Below are positions 43,701 through 51,555 of a stretch of 64,000 nt of DNA, piece after piece. The DNA lies in NCBI RefSeq assembly GCF_000378405.1, contig NZ_KB899637.1, positions 336,374-400,373 of the forward strand. The letters are read 5' to 3'. The stretch comes from Succinimonas amylolytica DSM 2873 (GTDB taxonomy: Bacteria; Pseudomonadota; Gammaproteobacteria; Enterobacterales; Succinivibrionaceae). The notes below the pieces were generated by a model. That model was given only the letters and a program-made list of their open reading frames with translations, had not been told where the DNA came from and searched no databases. Made by a program: the position numbers and the translations under genes. Position 1 is the first letter of the stretch; every line of letters begins with the position of its first letter.

Positions 43701-45608
43701 AGCTCTGACGGCTGCTACAACTGCGTGAATTTTTACGGACAGGACAGAAATCAGCTTAAAAAATCCCGCACGCTCAAGTATGTGGAAAGTCTTCTGAAGA
43801 GAACTGAGAGTGCCGTGCAGGGGTTCCAGGAATATCATGATGATCTGGCAAGTCTGAGACAGGGGGAAGAACCTGATGAAAGCATGCTGGAAGGTGATTT
43901 CATTAATCTTCTGGAGGATTACGCCGGGGGATGCGGAGACACCTTCAGCGCATTGGATGATGAAGACGGCTCTGTATGGCAGTGGAAGGGATCCCGGATA
44001 GAGGCTCTCCCTGATCGAAAAAAGAGGGGGCTTAAATTTGAATACCGCATCATTTCTCAGGCAGATATCTGCACTCAGGAGATTCGCCGGATACCATATA
44101 CGGTGCCGGATTACCTGTTTGAACTCAGGAGCTATGAAGTAAGCTGTTATGAGGAAGATGGTTCCGGGATCATTATGCAGAAATATGATGTCCGGGATGA
44201 GGATCAGAACAATACGGAGAACTCCTTCGTTCCCGCTAAAATTCTTCTCTATCTTGACGGCTACCGGTATCACGGCTGCAGCATTTCCGGAGAAGAGCCG
44301 CGGTTTTTCCGGGATCTGGAAATCAGAGAGGAGCTCAGAAAAGGAAACTCCGGGAGGGCTAGCCAGTATATTACCTGGACCCTTACCTGGGATGATATTG
44401 CAAAATATCAGAAAAATGAAATGTCAGGAGATGACAGAGAGTCCATATGCAGCTGTGACAGCATTTTTGAAGACTATATCAGAGGAGAGGAGAATTCCGT
44501 ATTACAGAAGGCTATCGGTGTCAGACTTAAGGAGTATGTAGCTGCCGCCCGGGATCTTAAGGAAAAAAGATCATCCTTTTCTCGGAGTAAGGATCCTTTC
44601 GGAAAGGATGCTTTAAATCAGCTTCTCTTTATCCTGCTGCACCCGAATCCTGATTATTTACGGAAAGTGTTCTTCGGTTTTACGGCAGTGGCTCTGATAC
44701 CGAACCCCAGAGCTGCTGTTTTGGCCGATAGCATTCTTAATCTTCCTTTTACTGATAATCTCAATGATGTTTCCGAGGCTTGTGCGACCCTGATGAGAGA
44801 GATGAAGGCTGGAAAAACAGGTGATATATATCTGGCCGGAAGGGATCCTTTTCACGATAAGGGCGGAAATATCCCCCGTATTTACTTTTCCCTGTCAGAT
44901 AAAGGGGAACTCAGAGGATCGGTGCATTTCCGGATAGGGCTACCGGGATTTCAGAATGCCGATGGCGGAAACATTAATCAGAGAAGCAGGGATCTTGATA
45001 AACAGGAATGGCGGAATTTCTGGCATGCCTACAACCTGCTGGCCTTGCTTCCGCGTTATGCGGAAATTACCAGACAGGAGGATCTTATTTGGCTGCCACA
45101 AGATCCTCAGAATGCCGTTCAATCTGCTGCCGTTATTTCCGACAGCGTTCCGGAGCAAGTTTCCGGTAATGCGTCAGAGGCGCCTGATTTGTCAGAGAAG
45201 CCAGGTGACATCAGCTATGAAGAGGCGCTTAAGGACTTAAAGCTTCCCGATGGTTTCGAGCTTAAGGCAAGGGAATTTTCAGAGAAAGAGCTTGGTAGAT
45301 TCTACCCCGAGATTTCAGAGGCAATGAAGCTACTCGGCAGATCCGGTCTTCTGGGGGCAGATTTTGTTTTCGGTGAGGACTGTTATGACGACGATGATCA
45401 TTTTGCTGCCTTTATTTCCGATCCTCTTAAACTTGTAGTGGAACCGGGGGAGGATGATGATCTTTATTTTGCAGAAAAGGGGTATCTCGTGGTGCTTGGC
45501 AATGGGGATGTAGCCGAATATGAAAGAATTAAGGAAGCCGGAGGGAGAGTGGTGTTTTCAAAAGACTTCAGGCTTGGTGATATTCCCTGCTGCATGGAGC
45601 AGGAGTGA
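37707..45608 (+). CDS. Giant DEAD/DEAH-type helicase with DUF1998 and nuclease-like tail (DrmA-DrmB fusion / DruE-like)
   Basis: A 2633-aa protein. Helicase motif I is TGTGSGKTE near residue 110, motif II DEIH near 297, and the C-terminal lobe shows SATATLEMGIDIG and QRTGRAGR near 1331. Several Cys-pair ribbons are scattered through it (CRKCGGSG, CPFC, CPSCGH, CGKC/CPKCG, CTSCG). A DUF1998 region near 1955-2010 has VPGGTGYL and the metal-binding cluster CRCSSDGCYNC. Further on, LDGYRYHG and WTLTWDDI resemble the nuclease-like tail of DUF1998 helicases. In DISARM the helicase (DrmA) and DUF1998 protein (DrmB) are separate; in Druantia DruE they are joined. ATG 37707 is preferred over a TTG at 37695, though the ribosome site is weak. 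Confidence 0.88.
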   Translation: MLPYEEALEVREALMGYIVSQYPLSDPAVMKEFQSFLQDPEKGIFRGPFVSASLPFKATDPAETEALSDYLAVRPKFTPFTHQMRAFKRLATWDYLRNIPRIPEPVIMTTGTGSGKTESFLFPVLDYCLRMNQGQGNSKVESNNNSAGQYYRKPGVKVIIMYPMNALATDQAKRLAQEIARLPLGSDGKPLVTAGLLIGQHQPEKNGKKGSLGGKSASRQVSREHLRLPTTMGEDHIIEDRETIIREVPDIILTNFKMLDRALMLEEFHNLWTGNIPDPDEVQPGQKFHPCLRFIVLDEIHTYDGAQGSDVANLLRRLRLKLRLTSEELCPVGTSATIGGSSIAEYASKIFGGDITDEAVIKETRLSLNEFLREGNEISGGLPDIAQVMREDLSLKAVQDLSASEIIFAEEICLDRISRVWFPAYDKEFPIPLEKLPESIAAERNQKAQNNQENPLSEESPGLLSLTDRLDISRDIVSRRIFRGRCVRGLQKQKAFRDIISAVTLGNIPDTALLSYVENDPEFEKLFNDFKASGSFAGKLSLAAEDSSAEDSHTAENGVTARIRKEAAKRILRQLLDLISGSDAEDSTADFQKPFLYMRITMWVRELTSLARVVARNPSFVFTKQSRRPELNVAVLPMWSCRKCGGSGWVALLNQRGDSYEHSFSAVGQAFMGDNSDLRLLVPRNDPEDTRLRERIPDSGDLLPDTKYRRPVIAGEALKKKGTVKKIRLSPEDLKIGDDSGAGSVLDSATEVADWLKMVPAYEYRFISQSKSGESVKFRQVCPFCLASSSISLAGGHVSYLSSVAMNAVMSSEASGQKENDRRLLVFSNAVQNAAFLAGVYEDRSFRFAFRHAMTEYFRYWKGKTPAELQPSGISLRDYVSGFVSYFTDKLGHGDPLSRDFISFFRPSQEMMYFRYEDYWHDAGISGDKAGDKSGAADESRRQEFLTAFKNRMIWECVNEFAEASDDGRSLMVTGTLAADFDPAKLRKAQDLVRKYLVNITGYDYAKISPDKLAINPGDSPEAVHEKEERLYGFISSFLHSLRERGAIETPYTSCYRGKALYDISWFSLKPAGDFRELTPIFNIFNIPRLAAVMSEDSKSRDAKDSYKIVETIKISDTGRSRYFEMFSRAFLDQEVTFADEEGIVRKFYEKLFQALEESGLLVRLNPDAAGRDIGELYYIPLEAVRISDELVSLECPSCGHRSHTLRNAPGREYHICPVMIQHSFQMLERNPLRDHCLDSHQGPDSGHTWVNRYYRDLYSTRSSPRITAREHTGILTRSLREDTEQAFRKGGRGESVNVLSATATLEMGIDIGDLNTLILAGLPENTASYLQRTGRAGRKEGSSLVLNFARAGSRYDLYYFDRPLDLMQGQVTTPGCFLESFDIIRRHFLAYCFDSALTDSFVTGNKTVCIRKTGFNGSSIPEFVDAIEKYVAAHREDLLSRFASVYQPSEKREIQGMSGVFSRDEGAESLEVEDVTDTFWKEADRYQELFQELERFVKSGEIFQNLRGEFIRLAEIIRELYEQRSSYHEILDAIPEADKHRRQEYRERLRMVNIRLNRLLNDQKPLEFMVDQGQLPNYAFPEKGVSFTGQIMDFTGPSDEKNKKKTVKSKKLRSEIVELTEPANVALTALAPDNTFYSNGHRFVVMGVDPAALGNRGDPSATGRSESVRSLSAAKISGSGLIRYYYCGKCDGLFVDVKKQTCPKCGSLGLKQHFFMKMPAMLSEMPRKNASLLNNAREERDFDTYITQNHFSFENRKGPAYVIREIPFAVEFCDKVNITVVNYGNNRESDRESPTVNGRKVRKHGFVVCTSCGKITSLRDYYEMHRGDFDESSQRYEREQSKSQVKPEDPHFRFCRYQKLTSLCDEIPGTGQRLFAETWLMREFSTEALRILLPSYHNLSSGNGNSGTEKGEMIRAVLRQGIKSYYGGSPDHLDFEFYNEYNHRTANFDEYLVIYDRVPGGTGYLKKLMEKSDEAENRLVFQDVFQAGYQAISACRCSSDGCYNCVNFYGQDRNQLKKSRTLKYVESLLKRTESAVQGFQEYHDDLASLRQGEEPDESMLEGDFINLLEDYAGGCGDTFSALDDEDGSVWQWKGSRIEALPDRKKRGLKFEYRIISQADICTQEIRRIPYTVPDYLFELRSYEVSCYEEDGSGIIMQKYDVRDEDQNNTENSFVPAKILLYLDGYRYHGCSISGEEPRFFRDLEIREELRKGNSGRASQYITWTLTWDDIAKYQKNEMSGDDRESICSCDSIFEDYIRGEENSVLQKAIGVRLKEYVAAARDLKEKRSSFSRSKDPFGKDALNQLLFILLHPNPDYLRKVFFGFTAVALIPNPRAAVLADSILNLPFTDNLNDVSEACATLMREMKAGKTGDIYLAGRDPFHDKGGNIPRIYFSLSDKGELRGSVHFRIGLPGFQNADGGNINQRSRDLDKQEWRNFWHAYNLLALLPRYAEITRQEDLIWLPQDPQNAVQSAAVISDSVPEQVSGNASEAPDLSEKPGDISYEEALKDLKLPDGFELKAREFSEKELGRFYPEISEAMKLLGRSGLLGADFVFGEDCYDDDDHFAAFISDPLKLVVEPGEDDDLYFAEKGYLVVLGNGDVAEYERIKEAGGRVVFSKDFRLGDIPCCMEQE

Positions 45609-45634
45609 TCCGGGATATGTAAGGAGATGATGCT

Positions 45635-47812
45635 ATGTCAGAATACAGTGTAAATTTAACAGATACGTTCAGTGATGCCCTGAAAAACTGTCCCAGCAGG
45701 ATACGGGGGAGCTTTGCCGGAATTTGTAACACCCTCAGAAATATTGAGGACAAAGAGCTTCAAAAATATCGCAGCAGTGATGACAATGCTGCTGGAATTG
45801 AGCTTTACACTATGCCGGCCGGAGATAATCTCTCCTATGAATTTCTGGCCGGAAAAATCTCCTGTGCTTTTATTCTTATTTACATCGGTTCATCTGATGA
45901 TGTCAGAAAATGGCGTACCGGATACAGGATCATCTGGAATTCCGATATTCAGGAGCTTCAGATCTCCAAGACCTTCAAGCTGGCCGGGATTGCACAGAAA
46001 CATCAGAAAGCAGCTCCGGAACCAGAACCGGATTCGGAAGCTGTTTTCGCAAGGGCAGAAGAAGAATGTAAATCAGATCTGCTCAGAAATCTTTCGGATG
46101 AAGATCTTTCCAGACTGGGGGTTCCAGGGGATCAGTTTGATCTGGTACGGAGTTTTGTATCTCTCACAGAGCTTCAGAAGTACGAAGATGTTTTTGCAGA
46201 TGGCGTGTTTGAACGTCTCCGGGATATTATTACCGGATCGGACACGGCGGAGAACATAATTTTCGAGATTCGGCAGTCTCTTGTAAAAGATACGGACATC
46301 AACAATCAGATCAGCGGGAATCCTCAGGCAAGACGTCATATTTGCAGCTGTGATGATCCTGTTATCAGCGCTTTTTTCAGTTCCAGTGATGCTGAGAATT
46401 TTGATAAATGGACAGCTTTTCTGCATCCTTCACAGACAAAGTATGTTACCAGAAGCTTCAAAGGGCCTTTCAAACTTACCGGAGGTGCCGGTACAGGCAA
46501 GACCGTGGTGGCCCTGCACAGAATGAAGTGGCTGTCAGGTAAATATGATAAAACCAAAATTCTTTATCTGACATTTACCAATGCGCTTTCAGACAATATA
46601 TCAGTTCTTAAAAGAAAAATAGGATGCCATTCATCACTTTGCGAGAACAAAAACATTAATTCTCTCCTGAAAGCCTTGGGGCAGAAGTACGATCTCATTA
46701 ACCGCAATACAGTAATTCTCTATCGCAACGAAGAACGTAAGAATCTTATGAATGAAGCCATGAGCCGTGTGCAGTTCAGCCTTGGAAAAACTGCATCCTT
46801 TCTTCTGGAGGAATACGATCAGGTTATTCTGGCCAACGGTATTGAATCAGAGAGGGATTATTTTAAAGCGCGAAGAACAGGGCGCGGCTCTGAAAAGATT
46901 AGTCGTCTCGACAAGGCAGAAATCTGGGAGGTTATTGAGAAATATAATGAGATTAAATCCAACAGGAATTTTATAGACCCTCTGGAACTCTATACTTTGG
47001 TTACAGAGAAGCTGGAAGAATGCAGTTCCGGTATGAAACCTTACCAGCATGTTATAGTTGACGAATTTCAGGATTTGGGAAATGTAGAACTTAAGTTTGT
47101 CAGAGCATTGGTGCCACAGGGCGAGAATGATATTTTCCTGGTGGGAGATCCCTACCAGAAAATCTATTCCGGTATCCGGATAAACTTTTCCAAATGCGGC
47201 ATTGATATTCGCGGACAATCCCGGCAGCTCAAAATTAACTACCGTACAACAGATGAAATACGTGAAAAAGCTGTTTCGGTGGTCAAAACACTGCAGATTG
47301 ATGACGGAAATGATGGTACGGAGTCCCTTAAGGGATATTTTTCTGTAATGCACGGCGATCGTCCCAGGTATATGTTTTATAGAACCCAGGAGCAGGAATA
47401 CAGCCACATTGTTGAAACCATGAAGGAGTTACTGGCATCTGACGATTACCGCAAATGGGCTATCTGCGTGACCACTCCTTTCAGGCAAAATGTTCCGATA
47501 ATCACAGAGATGCTTGAAAACATGGGAATTACAGTAGATCCTGATGACAGAAAGAAGGGGAACGGTATTAAACCGGGACATGTATATGTTAAGACCATGC
47601 ATGAGGTTAAGGGATTGGAATTCGGCGCGGTTTTGGTTTCCGGAATATCGTCCAATAAGATGGGCTATTCCAAAAATCAGGGCCCTGAAGAACAGAGGCA
47701 GGAGTCGGAAAAGTTTCGCTCTCTGGTTTATGTAGCTCTTACCAGAGCTGTCAGGTTCGCTGAAATTACAGGTCATGGCAGCAATCCATATGAAGGTTTT
47801 GATGTAAACTGA
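45635..47812 (+). CDS. UvrD-like superfamily 1 helicase
   Basis: A 725-aa SF1A protein with Walker A GGAGTGKTV near residue 284, Walker B VDEFQD near 475, GDPYQKIYSG (motif III), HEVKGLEF (motif V), and YVALTRA (motif VI). It is shorter than UvrD/Rep, so accessory subdomains are reduced. The first 100 residues (beginning MSEYSVNLTDTFSDALKN and including LSYEFLAGKISCAFILIY) are not helicase and faintly resemble a RelE/ParE-type toxin fold; this is inference. An AAGGAG site and a 26-bp gap tie it to the giant helicase gene. SF1 helicases of this type act on single-stranded DNA and are common in defence clusters. Confidence 0.87.
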   Translation: MSEYSVNLTDTFSDALKNCPSRIRGSFAGICNTLRNIEDKELQKYRSSDDNAAGIELYTMPAGDNLSYEFLAGKISCAFILIYIGSSDDVRKWRTGYRIIWNSDIQELQISKTFKLAGIAQKHQKAAPEPEPDSEAVFARAEEECKSDLLRNLSDEDLSRLGVPGDQFDLVRSFVSLTELQKYEDVFADGVFERLRDIITGSDTAENIIFEIRQSLVKDTDINNQISGNPQARRHICSCDDPVISAFFSSSDAENFDKWTAFLHPSQTKYVTRSFKGPFKLTGGAGTGKTVVALHRMKWLSGKYDKTKILYLTFTNALSDNISVLKRKIGCHSSLCENKNINSLLKALGQKYDLINRNTVILYRNEERKNLMNEAMSRVQFSLGKTASFLLEEYDQVILANGIESERDYFKARRTGRGSEKISRLDKAEIWEVIEKYNEIKSNRNFIDPLELYTLVTEKLEECSSGMKPYQHVIVDEFQDLGNVELKFVRALVPQGENDIFLVGDPYQKIYSGIRINFSKCGIDIRGQSRQLKINYRTTDEIREKAVSVVKTLQIDDGNDGTESLKGYFSVMHGDRPRYMFYRTQEQEYSHIVETMKELLASDDYRKWAICVTTPFRQNVPIITEMLENMGITVDPDDRKKGNGIKPGHVYVKTMHEVKGLEFGAVLVSGISSNKMGYSKNQGPEEQRQESEKFRSLVYVALTRAVRFAEITGHGSNPYEGFDVN

Positions 47813-48157
47813 TGGCAGTTATTAGGATGTCCTTCTTTGTTTGGTCTGGCTTTTCAGAGATGAGGAGGGAGCCGGCATCGTCGTTTCATTGCCTTTTTTT
47901 ATGGCGTGTCGATGCCCAGATAATATGTCCATCTTTTGCTCAATCGCTTTGTCCCTGTCTATTCCTTTAGAGAACCAAAAAGTACTTGAAAAGGGATCAG
48001 TTTAATACTTCCCACAGAAAATAACGGTGAAGAAATGGAAGAATACTCTTGAAGTTTGAAGAAATGGTACTACAATCGCTTCTTAACATTGAATAAACGG
48101 TAGTAAACTATAATCGCAACTTTGAAGAAATGGAATAACAAGCTTCAGGGAGACAGG
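47813..48157. promoter_or_regulatory. Intergenic region with repeated boxes upstream of the AAA/DUF4143 gene
   Basis: TGAAGAAATGG occurs at 48028-48038, 48057-48067 and 48123-48133; the last two extend to TTTGAAGAAATGG. ACTACAATCGC (48069-48079) and ACTATAATCGC (48107-48117) form a second pair. The latter contains TATAAT (48109-48114), a good -10 box. The boxes flank the likely promoter and could be operator copies. GGCATCG/CGATGCC (47874-47880 and 47910-47916) form a weak inverted repeat after the UvrD-like gene. Confidence 0.5.
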
Positions 48158-49495
48158 ATGTTTAAAAGAAAGGCTCTGGAAAAGTTAAAATACTGGAAAG
48201 AAAAAAAAGCTCCAAAGTATGCTGCGCTTTTGGAAGGAGCCAGACGTGTCGGAAAATCAACCATTGCCGAAGAATTCGCAAAACAGGAGTACAGAACGTA
48301 CATAAAAGTTGATTTTGCCAACATAACTCGAGATATCCTTGATTTATTCGATGACATCGCGAATCTGGATATTTTCTTCCTTAGATTGCAAATGTCAATG
48401 GGAGTAAAACTGCATAGAAGGGAATCTGTTATTATATTTGACGAAATACAGCTTAGGCCAAAAGTGCGTCAGGCTGTAAAATACTTAGTTGCTGATGGAA
48501 GATATGATTATATTGAGACCGGATCACTGCTTAGCATAAAAAAGAATGTCAGGGATATTGTTATTCCATCAGAGGAAATGAGAATACAGATATATCCCAT
48601 GGACTATGAAGAATTTATGTGGGCCATCGGAAATGATACCTATAGTGTATTAAGGGATTTATATAAGCTTGGAAAACCGATTGGAAATTCATTAAATAGA
48701 AAGCAGATGAGGGATTTCAGAATATACATGGCGGTAGGAGGAATGCCGCAGGCCGTGGAAGCCTATGTGGAAGGGAGGACTTTTACAGAAATTGATGAAG
48801 TGAAGAAAGAAATTATAAATCTGTATAAGGATGATTTCTTTAAAATTGATGGTACAGGGTTAATCGGAAGAATGTATGATTCTGTTCCAGCTCAGCTAGC
48901 TACGGATAAACGAAGCTATGTTATTTCGGCAGCTACAGGCAAAAAGAAGATTGACAGGGATTTAGAGCGTTTGCATGATTTGCTGGATTCAAAAACTGTA
49001 CTATCATGCCACAATGTATTTAATCCGGGTATTGCGCTGCCTCAAACGAAAGATAATGATACATTCAAATTATATTTGGCTGATACAGGGCTTTTTACTA
49101 CGATAATTTTTAACTCGTCAGGAAAGACTGATGAAGATATCTATAAGAAATTATTAAGTGATTCGCTTCCTGCAGATTTAGGATATCTGTATGAGAATGC
49201 TGTTGCTCAGATAATCGCCGGATCAGATAGAGATCTTTATTATCATACCGGGGAGAAAGAAAACAGTTCTCATTATTACGAAATTGATTTTCTGCTTGCC
49301 TCAAAAACAAAAATTGTTCCGATTGAGGTAAAATCGTCCGGAATTGGTAAACATGAATCGATCACTGTATTTCAGAAGAAATATTCCCAGTATGCAGCAA
49401 ATGGTATACTGTTATCTCAAAAAGATATAAACAGCGTAGGAATGCTGAAATTATATCCAATTTACATGTTGCCATTTATCGTGGAAGAATTATAG
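48158..49495 (+). CDS. AAA_14/DUF4143 ATPase, 445 aa
   Basis: The N-terminal ATPase has Walker A EGARRVGKST, Walker B IIFDEIQ and sensor-like ETGSLLSI, typical of the AAA_14 family. The C-terminal DUF4143 domain ends in a PD-(D/E)XK-like signature (YEIDFLLAS, then IVPIEVKSSG). ATG 48158 follows AGGGAGA with good spacing; a TTG at 48122 is unlikely. These proteins are widespread and abundant in host-associated anaerobes, with no established function. The gene is AT-rich and stands as a single unit behind a repeat-bearing promoter region, after the defence cluster. Confidence 0.88.
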   Translation: MFKRKALEKLKYWKEKKAPKYAALLEGARRVGKSTIAEEFAKQEYRTYIKVDFANITRDILDLFDDIANLDIFFLRLQMSMGVKLHRRESVIIFDEIQLRPKVRQAVKYLVADGRYDYIETGSLLSIKKNVRDIVIPSEEMRIQIYPMDYEEFMWAIGNDTYSVLRDLYKLGKPIGNSLNRKQMRDFRIYMAVGGMPQAVEAYVEGRTFTEIDEVKKEIINLYKDDFFKIDGTGLIGRMYDSVPAQLATDKRSYVISAATGKKKIDRDLERLHDLLDSKTVLSCHNVFNPGIALPQTKDNDTFKLYLADTGLFTTIIFNSSGKTDEDIYKKLLSDSLPADLGYLYENAVAQIIAGSDRDLYYHTGEKENSSHYYEIDFLLASKTKIVPIEVKSSGIGKHESITVFQKKYSQYAANGILLSQKDINSVGMLKLYPIYMLPFIVEEL

Positions 49496-49890
49496 TTCAC
49501 TAAGAATGATTAGCTGACAGCAGTGCTTTTGCAGAATTTTTATTGCAGCTGCCGATGACTCTCAGAGTCTGTCCTTTTTTGCTGTTTTTCATATGCCATG
49601 GTTACTTCGTTGGGGGACAATTTTTTTATCTGCATCCCCCCTTTGTTTGGGCACTGGAGAGCAGCGACAGGAGCTCAGCGTCATCTGCAGCAGGGCTGAG
49701 CAGCGGGGCGCTGTTCCCAGGAAGTGGCAGGCAGTGAACTCCGGTAAAAAAAGACGGTTGCTGCCAGAGTGCTATTCCTGCAGAGAAGGCAGTGAAGCAG
49801 CAGTTTTATTTAGCAGGGAAACAGTGTTATTAGCAAGACATTCCCCGTTGTCTGGGATAACCTGCATAAGTATCAGATTCTTTTGAAGAA
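49496..49890. other. Intergenic region between convergent ATPase-type genes
   Basis: GACTC-TC-AGAGTC (49557-49569) followed by a T-rich stretch (near 49575) could terminate the rightward DUF4143 gene, but the stem is short. The rest shows nothing I recognise. The short frames at 49543 and 49593 lack coding character. Confidence 0.4.
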
Positions 49891-51555
49891 TTAGCTGAGT
49901 TTTTCAATAAGACACTTATGCTCTTTAGTTTTCGAATCGTAATTAATGCCTATAAGCAGTACATCGTTCGGATAATCCCCCTCACGATATCTGCTGAAAT
50001 ATTCTTTTTCCTTAATCTGGTTTATCGCAGCCACGGCACTGCTGTCATACTTGAATTCGATAAGCAGTATTGGCAAGGAGATATTGTTTTTCGGAAAGTA
50101 GACGAGATCGGCGCTTCCCTTGCCTGACTGCAGCTCCCGGAAGCATTCATAATCTCTTTCTGTGCACCACATAAGTCCTGCTATCACGCAGAATACCAAA
50201 GCTTCTTCCCTGTTGTAGCCAAGCAGCGACACGTTGGGAGAATTATGGATGCTAGATATAATCCCGGCAACTTTATCGCTGTCCAGAGCCTGGATGGCAG
50301 TAAATAGTTCCAGGGAACGCTCAATAACCGGCATGGAGTTATACCATGACTGAGTCTTTACAATTGCAGTGAGAGCGGTTCTGATTTCCTGATTCGGAAC
50401 ATATGCCAGCCGGTAGTTACCGCCGCCATCCTCGCACCCCAGATATCCCAGGCACACCAGAAGACAGAATATGTCGTCCCTGCTTTTGATGGTAATCATG
50501 TCGTTTTCAAAATTACTGCAGTCGAACTTATATTTTCCTCCGGCAATAAGGTTCAGAATATCTTCCTTGATACCGTCAAAGTTCATATTGACGAGACGTA
50601 CAACCTCTTCATTTGATGATGTTCCGCTCCAGTAGCTTATACATTCATTTCTGCTTACTGCTTTAGAGACGGAATTAGGGTTGTATATGTCGATACCTCT
50701 GATTTTATAGCCTTCATACCATTTCTTTAATTCCTGACTGGATATGCGGCATTTAGGAGAATTTACAATTTCCGCAACTTCGTCTTCGGTAAAACCGAAG
50801 TAGCAGGCAAAATCGCCGGGTGCGAGCATGTTGTATTCATCAAAGGTGTTCAAAGCAGACTGGGAGTTGTATTTCTTGATTGGCAGAATACCGGTGAGGT
50901 AGGCCAGAGCAAAATTGGACTGACCTTTTTTGCCCTTAAACAATCCTCTTAAAAAATCAATAAAGGATTCCTGCAGCACTGTATCATTGCAATAATCCCT
51001 GTAAATCAGATCCCACTCATCCATAATAAGAATGAATTTTTTCTTCGTGTAATCTGATATGACTTTTAATGCCGATGACAGATTTTTCTTACCTACTTTT
51101 CTGCTCTTGCTGAACAGTTTTTCATAGGTCTCATTTTCCTTCAGTTCTTCGATTACTGAGTACTGCAGATAATCAACAATCGTAGTAATTCCTTTAATAT
51201 GCAGATCTTCGTCTTCTGTGTAGGCGATGTAATCATCTCTGATGGAGTTCATGTCGATGTAAATAACATCATATTTGTTCAGATGTTCGGCAAAGCTGTC
51301 ATTTCCGGAAATTTTTAGCTCGCTAAAAATTTTCTGGCCATTGTAGGCTTTTGAATAGTAGGCCAGAAGCATATCTGCGGTGACGGTTTTTCCGAATCTG
51401 CGGGGGCGGGTCACAGCCAGCAGCTTTCCATCAGTATTAAGAAGAGCGTTGGTCTGGGCGATAAAATCGGTTTTATCAACAAATATCCTGGTATTCCTTG
51501 CTTCGGCAAGCTCAATAAAAGAATTGCCTGCGACAGGATTTATGATATCCCCCAT
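49891..51555 (-). CDS. AAA-ATPase-like / PD-(D/E)XK nuclease family protein, 554 aa (paralogue)
   Basis: Same domain order as the protein at 20975: VDKTDFIAQTN, P-loop variant VTRPRRFGKTVTADM, Walker B region FILIMDEWDLIYRDY, then GKGSADLVYF and LILLIEFKYDSSAVAAI for the PD-(D/E)XK core. Long stretches are identical between the two, for example AYLTGILPIKKYNSQSALN and the AVSRNECISYWSGTSSNEE block. The start at 51555 has a GGGGGAGGT-type site just upstream. The two genes lie in the same orientation on either side of the defence cluster. Function is unknown. Confidence 0.88.
   Translation of the reverse strand: MGDIINPVAGNSFIELAEARNTRIFVDKTDFIAQTNALLNTDGKLLAVTRPRRFGKTVTADMLLAYYSKAYNGQKIFSELKISGNDSFAEHLNKYDVIYIDMNSIRDDYIAYTEDEDLHIKGITTIVDYLQYSVIEELKENETYEKLFSKSRKVGKKNLSSALKVISDYTKKKFILIMDEWDLIYRDYCNDTVLQESFIDFLRGLFKGKKGQSNFALAYLTGILPIKKYNSQSALNTFDEYNMLAPGDFACYFGFTEDEVAEIVNSPKCRISSQELKKWYEGYKIRGIDIYNPNSVSKAVSRNECISYWSGTSSNEEVVRLVNMNFDGIKEDILNLIAGGKYKFDCSNFENDMITIKSRDDIFCLLVCLGYLGCEDGGGNYRLAYVPNQEIRTALTAIVKTQSWYNSMPVIERSLELFTAIQALDSDKVAGIISSIHNSPNVSLLGYNREEALVFCVIAGLMWCTERDYECFRELQSGKGSADLVYFPKNNISLPILLIEFKYDSSAVAAINQIKEKEYFSRYREGDYPNDVLLIGINYDSKTKEHKCLIEKLS

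Noticed and set aside
47813-47920. GGCATCG/CGATGCC as a terminator for the UvrD-like gene
   Set aside because: The loop is about 29 nt and no T-tract follows the second arm.
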